Source: Bacillota bacterium
GTDB taxonomy: Bacteria > Bacillota > Clostridia > Christensenellales > Aristaeellaceae
DNA length: 8,003 nucleotides
Reading direction: 5' to 3'
Assembly: GCA_023415715.1 (NCBI GenBank)
Contig: JAEZJP010000142.1
Span: 1-8,003, forward strand
Of the stretch, positions 1 to 4,564 are shown one piece after another; position 1 is the first letter of the stretch; each line of letters starts with the position of its first letter. Under the pieces are notes generated by a model that was given only the letters and a program-made list of their open reading frames with translations, ran no database searches and had not been told where the DNA came from. The translations under genes and the position numbers were made by a program.

Positions 1-1
1 C

Positions 2-700
2 CTCGTCCAGCTTCGCAAGCAAAGCAACCTTTCCCAGGAAGAACTGGCCATGCGGCTGGGCATCAGCAGGCAGGCGGTCTCCAAATGGGAGCGCGCGGAA
101 TCCTCCCCCGATACCGACAACCTCATCGCACTGGCATCTTTGTATAAGATGTCTCTGGATGATCTGGTCCACTCCGACCTCCCGCCGGAGCCTGCCGCCT
201 ATACGCCTCCCTACCAGCCGGAAACTACGTTCTCGGCGGAAGTGCCGACGTTGGACGGAAGTTACTATGAAGTAAAGGGCGAAGTAGAGGAAGAAAAAGC
301 AAAAGAGCCTGTAAAGCAGGAGGAAAGCGATCCCCTGCCTGAAGGAAGCTTCTACGACACCAAGGATGGGCAAATGCACAGGGAAAGCTGGCTGCATCAG
401 GTGCCCTACCCCTTGTTCATCACTGCATTGTACCTGGTGCTGGGTTTCATATTCCATCAGTGGCACCCAGGCTGGCTTGTCTTTATGACCATTCCCATCC
501 ACTATATGCCGGAGAAGGAAAAGAGGATGCCGCTGTTACTTGGCAACCCGGTCATCATTGCCCTTGCATACTTGATTCTTGGCTTTTACCTGAACCTCTG
601 GCACCCCGGCTGGATGATCTTCCTGCTCATTCCTATCATACAAAGCACACGGGGCAGGAAACAGGCTGATGATTCCGGGAAGCAGACTGAAAACTCATGA
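2..700 (+). CDS. XRE-family transcriptional regulator with C-terminal duplicated membrane module (5' end outside window)
   Basis: The gene is cut by the left edge. The frame is open from base 2, and a full XRE helix-turn-helix can be read through the first ATG at 50 (LSQEELAMRLGISRQAVSKW, about 27-86), so that ATG is internal and the true start lies further left. After the DNA-binding part (about 55 residues) comes a Pro/Glu-rich linker. The C-terminus holds two similar hydrophobic units, nt 404-499 and 548-640. Each has a membrane-like stretch ending in LGF, then WHPGW at 461-475 and 599-613, a second hydrophobic stretch and an IP motif. The tail is short and polar. XRE proteins with C-terminal hydrophobic segments are common in Bacillota, so a membrane-tethered or membrane-sensing regulator is inferred. 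Its target is unknown, and no partner gene is visible because the next gene is convergent. A terminator follows at once. DNA-binding assignment is confident; the sensing role is inference. Confidence 0.88.
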   Translation, partial: LVQLRKQSNLSQEELAMRLGISRQAVSKWERAESSPDTDNLIALASLYKMSLDDLVHSDLPPEPAAYTPPYQPETTFSAEVPTLDGSYYEVKGEVEEEKAKEPVKQEESDPLPEGSFYDTKDGQMHRESWLHQVPYPLFITALYLVLGFIFHQWHPGWLVFMTIPIHYMPEKEKRMPLLLGNPVIIALAYLILGFYLNLWHPGWMIFLLIPIIQSTRGRKQADDSGKQTENS

Positions 701-736
701 AAAAAAGGCTGCCTTGATTTTCAGGGCAGTCCTTTC
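701..736. terminator. Hairpin terminator after the XRE gene, probably bidirectional
   Basis: The arms are GGCTGCCTTGA (707-717) and TCAGGGCAGTCC (721-732), with a three-base loop, one bulged base and a G-T pair. On the plus strand the stem starts seven bases after the XRE stop codon and is followed by a short T-run. On the minus strand it is followed by six T's (complement of 701-706), so it would work better for transcription arriving from the right. Confidence 0.75.
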
Positions 737-820
737 AGTATGACATAAATAAGCAGCCAAATCCGAATGATAATGCCATGATAATAGAATTTGCTACTGA
801 TGCGACAGACATCCTCCAGC
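737..820. other. Gene-free stretch at the left of the 701-1266 intergenic interval
   Basis: No credible gene is seen here. A minus-strand frame through this stretch ends at 735 in a short hydrophobic tail (SIIMALSFGFGCLFMSY, stop three bases before the terminator stem). Further upstream that frame runs through palindromic repeats and has no ribosome binding site. It could be a degraded gene end or chance. The rest of the interval is taken up by the two repeats listed next. Confidence 0.4.
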
Positions 821-884
821 CTCCTTCGTCGGCAGCACCCTTACCCTCCAAGTGGGAGGTGCCGCCCGCAGGCGGCAGAAGGAG
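821..884. repeat. Compact G+C-rich palindromic intergenic repeat
   Basis: Several nested inverted repeats lie in 64 bases. The outer arms are CTCCTTC (821-827) and GAAGGAG (878-884). The inner arms are GGCAGCACC (831-839) and GGTGCCGCC (858-866), with one mismatch. A CCTCC/GGAGG pair lies inside these, and a separate perfect hairpin is formed by TGCCGCC (860-866) and GGCGGCA (871-877). The 858-866 arm can pair in either of two ways. The layout resembles the dispersed intergenic palindromes common in clostridial genomes. No coding signal is present. Confidence 0.6.
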
Positions 885-1012
885 TAAAAGAAACGTAACT
901 AGTACTCTGACAACTACAGAAGTTGCGGAATGAGGGCATCTGTGAATCGTTAGCCTGTTGCATCCTGGTAGGGGTATGACTGCTTGGTAAGTCCATTCTT
1001 CTTTGCCTGAAA

Positions 1013-1201
1013 GCTGTAGGGGCGATCTGTGAGTTCCCATCTGGCTCAATCGTCGCGGTGCTGCGCTCCGCTTGCTCCGCTCGTTTCGCCAGCCTCCTCC
1101 ACACCGTCCATTTCCGCCACCGGCGGGGACGGTGTACCGGAGCCCGCCAAGTGACACAACCTGACCGCAACATGCGGGCGATCACAGATCGCCCCTACAG
1201 C
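1013..1201. repeat. Inner inverted-repeat unit nested inside the MITE-like element
   Basis: Perfect 20-base inverted arms at 1013-1032 and 1182-1201 bound a 189-base unit. Its right arm overlaps a self-complementary hairpin, GGGCGATC-ACA-GATCGCCC (1176-1194). The unit could be a second element inserted into the first, or simply inner structure of one element. Confidence 0.55.
1101..1135. repeat. Strong hairpin inside the MITE-like element
   Basis: ACACCGTCC (1101-1109) pairs perfectly with GGACGGTGT (1127-1135). Inside, CCGCC (1114-1118) pairs with GGCGG (1122-1126) around a three-base loop. The only interruption is a four-base bulge on the left arm. No T-run follows, so it is not a terminator. 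Confidence 0.6.
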
Positions 1202-1266
1202 ATTGTTTGTTTGTTGATTTCTCTGCCGGGGCTTGTGAATTCCGCAACTTCTGTAGTTTCTTAGTA

Positions 1267-1926
1267 CTAATGCACCTGTCCTGAAGATACTGAAACCCGC
1301 CTGTCGGCGCGTTCGGCCACGGATGCATCATGTGTGATGAGCACGATGGTATGGCCTTTTTGATGCAGCCCTTCCAGCAGCGTCAGCACTTCCCTTGTGG
1401 ATTGCTCATCCAAACTGCCGGTAGGTTCGTCTGCCAGGAGCACCCTGGGATTATGGATCAGCGCCCTGGCGATGGCCACCCGCTGCTGCTGCCCGCCGGA
1501 TAGTTGGGAGGGCTTGTGGCCCATCCTTTGCGAAAGGCCCACCTGCCGGAGCGACTCCGCAGCCCGTTCCTCCCGATGTTTGGGCGGCACGCCCTGCAGC
1601 AAAAGCGGAAGCGCCACGTTCTCCAGCGCAGTCAAACGGGGCAGCAAATGAAAGCCCTGAAATACAAACCCGATCTTGCTGGAGCGGATGTTAGCCAGTT
1701 CATTGGCGCCAAGCCCCGATACATCCAGCCCGTCCAGCAAATATGAGCCGGATGTAGGCGTATCCAGGCAGCCGATGATGTTCATCAGCGTTGATTTTCC
1801 CGAGCCGCTGGGGCCAACGATGGATACATATTCCTGCGGGCGGATGTGCAGCGTGACATCGCTTAAAGCAGCCACATGAAGCCCGCCAAAGGGATACGTT
1901 TTGGTAATGTTGTTCAGCCGGATCAT
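1267..1926 (-). CDS. ABC transporter ATP-binding protein, LolD/MacB (YtrE-like) type, orphan
   Basis: This 219-residue cytoplasmic ATPase would power a FtsX/MacB-type permease, a class that exports or extracts lipoproteins, peptides or antibiotics. All nucleotide-binding motifs are intact: Walker A GPSGSGKST (residues 38-46), Q-loop Q90, signature LSGGQ (142-146), Walker B LLADEP (163-168) and H-loop H199. The length is close to the family norm of about 220-230. The start is supported by GAGGTG seven bases upstream. The usual adjacent permease gene is missing: the upstream gene is a dipeptidase, and downstream is only the MITE-like element. The TAG stop is formed by the TA flank plus the first base of that element. 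The ribosome binding site directly follows an intrinsic terminator, so expression may depend on readthrough. The transported substrate cannot be told. Confidence 0.92.
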   Translation of the reverse strand: MIRLNNITKTYPFGGLHVAALSDVTLHIRPQEYVSIVGPSGSGKSTLMNIIGCLDTPTSGSYLLDGLDVSGLGANELANIRSSKIGFVFQGFHLLPRLTALENVALPLLLQGVPPKHREERAAESLRQVGLSQRMGHKPSQLSGGQQQRVAIARALIHNPRVLLADEPTGSLDEQSTREVLTLLEGLHQKGHTIVLITHDASVAERADRRVSVSSGQVH

Positions 1927-1938
1927 TTTGTCACCTCA

Positions 1939-1979
1939 AAAAAATGCCTTCAAGCAATAATAGTTTGAAGGCATTTTTT
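1939..1979. terminator. Strong intrinsic terminator between the dipeptidase and ABC genes
   Basis: TGCCTTCAA (1945-1953) and TTGAAGGCA (1965-1973) form a perfect stem around an 11-base loop. An A-run precedes it (1938-1944) and six T's follow (1974-1979), so the stem can extend with A-T pairs and the signal works both ways. On the minus strand it ends the guaB/guaA-like/dipeptidase unit, 35 bases after the dipeptidase stop. It also lies directly before the ABC gene's ribosome binding site. Confidence 0.88.
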
Positions 1980-2013
1980 CTAATCTATTCAAATGATCGG
2001 GGTCTTTTGCTTA

Positions 2014-2910
2014 CTATGCGATCCTCTGATAGTAGTCCAGCAGATTCTGGCCCGCGATGCCGGCAATGGCCTGTTCGCTGTAGCCACGGCGGCGCAGGCC
2101 GGAAATGAGATTGTTCAGCTCACCCGGATGGCGCAATCCTACGGGGTAAACGTCGATGCCGTCAAAATCGGAGCCGAATCCCACCTGCTTATCCCCGCCC
2201 ATCTGGCAGATGTAGTCGATGTGGTCAATTACCGTTTCCACGGTAGCGTTGTTTTCGGCCAGGAATTCACCATAGAAGTTGATGCCAATATACCCCCCCT
2301 CATGGATCAGCAGGTGAAGCTGCTCATCGGTGAGGTTGCGAAAGTGCGGCCTAAGCTTCGCGCAGCAGCTATGAGAGGCCAGGGGTGCCACATTCGTCTT
2401 CTGGAAGATGTCGTAAAAGCCCCGCTCGTTCAGGTGTGACACGTCCACGGCGATATGCAGGCGCTGCATTTCCTTAACCACCTGCAGCCCATAAGGCGTC
2501 AATCCCTGGGTGCTTAAGCCCTTGGCGGGATAGCCCAGGTTGTTTTCATGGTTCCAGGTAATACCGGCCATGCGGACGCCTTTTCTCCGCCAGGCCTCTA
2601 CTGTTTCAATGCCGTCCTCGAATACCTCGCCGCCCTCAATCGACAGAAGGATGGCAACCTCGCCCTCTTTGGCTTTTAAGGGATCATCTATCTGCTTAAA
2701 TCCCTGGGCTTTCAATACATCCAAAGCGCCAAGCTCGGCCGCCACGATCCCCTTTACATCCCCGGCCTTGCCGTCGGGACCCGTCCATAGCGCCATTACC
2801 TGCAGCGCGACGTTTCCCTTATGTTCCCGCTCCAGGGTGATGTCAGTGGCATTGTTCTTTTTCCAGCCAACCTCATATAGCGTATCCGAGTGGGTGTCAC
2901 ACAGAAACAT
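2014..2910 (-). CDS. Membrane dipeptidase family protein (peptidase M19, renal dipeptidase type)
   Basis: A 298-residue zinc dipeptidase of the amidohydrolase superfamily, predicted to cleave dipeptides, including those with a D-residue at the C-terminal side. The metal site is complete by alignment to family motifs: H7 and D9 in DTHSDT, bridging E92 in SIEGGE, H159 in DVSHL, H180 in ASHS and D248 in GSDFDG. The R191-N192 pair of the family is also present. The length matches bacterial family members. No signal peptide is seen, so the enzyme should be cytoplasmic. The start is fixed by AGGAGG at 2918-2923, seven bases upstream. The gene begins 39 bases after the guaA-like stop with no terminator between, so the two are probably co-transcribed. 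A strong terminator follows the stop. The physiological substrate is unknown; peptide recycling is the ordinary guess. Confidence 0.93.
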   Translation of the reverse strand: MFLCDTHSDTLYEVGWKKNNATDITLEREHKGNVALQVMALWTGPDGKAGDVKGIVAAELGALDVLKAQGFKQIDDPLKAKEGEVAILLSIEGGEVFEDGIETVEAWRRKGVRMAGITWNHENNLGYPAKGLSTQGLTPYGLQVVKEMQRLHIAVDVSHLNERGFYDIFQKTNVAPLASHSCCAKLRPHFRNLTDEQLHLLIHEGGYIGINFYGEFLAENNATVETVIDHIDYICQMGGDKQVGFGSDFDGIDVYPVGLRHPGELNNLISGLRRRGYSEQAIAGIAGQNLLDYYQRIA

Positions 2911-2917
2911 AAATGTG

Positions 2918-2923
2918 CCTCCT
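2918..2923 (-). promoter_or_regulatory. Consensus ribosome binding site of the dipeptidase gene
   Basis: The minus strand reads AGGAGG with a seven-base spacer to the ATG at 2910. This fixes the start and supports independent translation within a shared transcript. Confidence 0.85.
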
Positions 2924-2949
2924 GATTTTTAACTTTTGTAGAAATATGT

Positions 2950-4422
2950 TTACTGCCATTCAATACCGGCGAAATTACGGCTGGGAGTCAGATCGTATAC
3001 CACCCTTACCACCTGGGGAAGCGCCTTTAAAATGCGGCCTGAAACCCGCTCCAACAGGTCAGAAGGGAGTCTTGCCGCCATGGCGGTGGAGCTTTCACTG
3101 GCATGCACGGCCCGCAGGCTGATGGCCATGCCATTAAGGCCCGCAAGCGCCATGTCGCTGAGTACCGCAAAATACTGCCAGAGCCTTTTGCCCTGGCCGC
3201 TTTGGGCAACTTCTTCCAAAAAGATAGCATCCGCCTCCCGGAGGACTTGAAGGCGCTGGGATGTAACATCTCCCAGAATGCGCAGCGCCAGACCCGCGCC
3301 GGGGAAGGGCTGCCTGGTGGTTAGTTCCGGCGGCATTCCCATTTCCTCGCCTACCCTGCGGATCTCATCCTTGAACAGTTCCCGCACCGGCTCCACCAGG
3401 ATCGCCTTGCGGGAACGCATGCTCACGGAAATGGGCGTTTCCACAGTGGGGCTGACGGAATAATCGGAATAATTGGTCCCCTCCAGCAGCACGTTGACAT
3501 CCGGCGTTTTGGATACTTCGGCATTCAGAATTTCCTGCAGCAAACGCATGACAGTTTGACTTTTCCGCTCCGGATCAACTATGCCTGAAAGCTCCCGCAA
3601 AAAGCGGTCCGCCGCATCCACCCTCACTATATTCAGGCCAAGCGCATCACGGTAGTAGGACATCACAAAATCGCCTTCACCCTTGCGCAATAAGCCCGTA
3701 TCCACAAAGATGCATTTTAACCGCATACCGATGGCCTTATGGCCCAGCATGGCGCAAACGCCGCTGTCCACGCCGCCGGAGATAGCGCACAGTGCCGTTC
3801 CTTCCCCCACTACCCGGCGTATCTCATCCACCGCGCGCTGGATAAAAGCCGCGCTGTCCCACCAAGGCGTGCAGCCGCATACCTTCATGGCGAAATTCGC
3901 CAATATCATGATGCCGTCGGGATCGTTCTGCTCCACCTGGAACTGCAGGCCATACAGCCGCTTTTCCGTATGAACAAAGCCAATTACCGCATCTCCTGTA
4001 AAGGCGGCAGGAGTGAGGCCTTCTTCAAGCGACAGGGGCCGCACGAAAGTCATCATACGCTCGCCTTCGGTGACTTCCTCAAACAAGGGCAGCCCCGCCT
4101 GATAGGTTACGGGCGCGGCATTCTGCTCCAAAAAAGTATCCGCCGCCTGCCCGCCCAATAGGCCGCAAACCGCAGCCGCCGCGTCACCCATAGCCAGAAC
4201 AGGCAAGCCCATGTCCAGCAGTTCCTGGTGAAAACCTGGCAGGCTCAACCCACCCTGGGAACTGCCCGCCAGGATCATTCCCAGCGGTTCCTGATTTTTT
4301 ACCTCCTCCGGCGCGATATCCGCGGGAACGATCTTGCAATATACCCGCTCTGCCCGAAGCTTTCGTGCAACGGAGCGGCCGTTCGCCCCGTCGAAGCTTA
4401 AGATCAGCACCATATCGCGCAT
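2950..4422 (-). CDS. GuaA-like (GMP synthetase family) protein with degenerate glutaminase and altered substrate site
   Basis: A 490-residue protein with GMP synthetase architecture: an N-terminal class I glutaminase-like domain (about 1-185), an ATP-pyrophosphatase domain (about 190-370) and a C-terminal dimerisation domain. GMP synthetase converts XMP, ATP and glutamine to GMP. The P-loop SGGVDS (215-220), FVDTGLLR (239-246), EGTNYSD (314-320), LVEPVRELFKDE (342-353) and PFPGAGL (372-378) are kept. The catalytic Cys position (GVC in normal enzymes) reads AMG, with G79. The catalytic His (FHPE) is Q162 in FQVE. The lid motif (I)K-S/T-HHNVGG is replaced at about 327-337, the SVGVMGD motif reads LAGLNG (426-431), and the C-terminal KPPATIEWE reads RNFAGIEWQ (482-490). 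The start was chosen at 4422 because GGGAGGTG lies just upstream; the longer open frame overlaps guaB and has no ribosome binding site. It is therefore probably not a standard glutamine-dependent GMP synthetase. Alternatives are an ammonia-dependent variant, a new ATP-pyrophosphatase activity or a pseudoenzyme. The family is certain; the activity is open. Confidence 0.88.
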   Translation of the reverse strand: MRDMVLILSFDGANGRSVARKLRAERVYCKIVPADIAPEEVKNQEPLGMILAGSSQGGLSLPGFHQELLDMGLPVLAMGDAAAAVCGLLGGQAADTFLEQNAAPVTYQAGLPLFEEVTEGERMMTFVRPLSLEEGLTPAAFTGDAVIGFVHTEKRLYGLQFQVEQNDPDGIMILANFAMKVCGCTPWWDSAAFIQRAVDEIRRVVGEGTALCAISGGVDSGVCAMLGHKAIGMRLKCIFVDTGLLRKGEGDFVMSYYRDALGLNIVRVDAADRFLRELSGIVDPERKSQTVMRLLQEILNAEVSKTPDVNVLLEGTNYSDYSVSPTVETPISVSMRSRKAILVEPVRELFKDEIRRVGEEMGMPPELTTRQPFPGAGLALRILGDVTSQRLQVLREADAIFLEEVAQSGQGKRLWQYFAVLSDMALAGLNGMAISLRAVHASESSTAMAARLPSDLLERVSGRILKALPQVVRVVYDLTPSRNFAGIEWQ

Positions 4423-4427
4423 TGGAG

Positions 4428-4435
4428 CACCTCCC
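4428..4435 (-). promoter_or_regulatory. Ribosome binding site that fixes the guaA-like start
   Basis: The minus strand reads GGGAGGTG just before the ATG at 4422. The in-frame ATG 24 codons further upstream (4494) has no such site, and the first ATG of the open frame (4617) lies inside guaB. Confidence 0.75.
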
Positions 4436-4450
4436 GGTTTCAACACATAA

Positions 4451-4478
4451 AGAATACCATTCGACGTTCGGATGCCAA
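4451..4478 (-). promoter_or_regulatory. Possible sigma-A promoter in front of the guaA-like gene
   Basis: The minus strand reads TTGGCA (4473-4478), a 16-base spacer, then TATTCT (4451-4456). The -35 box is good, the -10 box only fair and the spacer one base short. It could give the gene expression separate from guaB, downstream of the hairpin at 4528-4557. Confidence 0.3.
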
Positions 4479-4527
4479 ATCCTGCATTGCTCATTGGTGC
4501 TTCAATTCTATTACTTCCCTGGGGAGC

Positions 4528-4557
4528 AACGAGGGGGAACCGCAGTTCCCCCTCGTT
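4528..4557. other. Perfect 13-bp hairpin between guaB and the guaA-like gene
   Basis: AACGAGGGGGAAC (4528-4540) and GTTCCCCCTCGTT (4545-4557) pair perfectly around a four-base loop, seven bases after the guaB stop. No proper T-run follows on either strand, so it is a weak terminator at best. It may be an attenuator, a processing site or an mRNA 3'-end stabiliser that sets the guaB to guaA-like expression ratio. Confidence 0.65.
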
Positions 4558-4564
4558 TGTAATC

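Larger units (their letters stand above)
902..1267. mobile_element. Non-autonomous MITE-like element with nested inverted repeats, flanked by TA
   Basis: The ends are inverted copies of each other. The left end has GTACT (902-906), a five-base spacer and AACTACAGAAGTTGCGGAAT (912-931). The right end has the reverse complement of the same 20-mer at 1239-1258, a four-base spacer and AGTAC (1263-1267). Both sides carry TA (900-901, 1268-1269), which fits the TA target duplication of IS630/Tc1-mariner transposases. Inside is a second perfect 20-base inverted repeat, GCTGTAGGGGCGATCTGTGA at 1013-1032 and its complement at 1182-1201, plus two strong hairpins. No transposase or other convincing ORF is present, so it could only move with help from elsewhere. 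The family assignment rests only on the TA flanks. Only one copy is visible in the window, so mobility is inferred. Confidence 0.65.

Noticed and set aside
735..1157. Minus-strand open frame of 140 codons
   Set aside because: It runs through the terminal and inner inverted repeats and the hairpins, has no ribosome binding site and a low-complexity Arg/Gly composition. Only its hydrophobic tail is noted as a possible remnant.
841..1185. Second minus-strand open frame in the same interval
   Set aside because: It overlaps the other frame and the repeats, with no ribosome binding site and Arg/Ser-rich composition typical of chance frames in G+C-rich repeats.
902..1267. CRISPR array
   Set aside because: The repeats are inverted and unequally spaced, with only two copies each; no regular direct repeats or spacers.
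4528..4557. guaB-guaA-like hairpin as a true terminator
   Set aside because: Neither strand has a T-run after the stem, so it was listed as a hairpin of unknown role.
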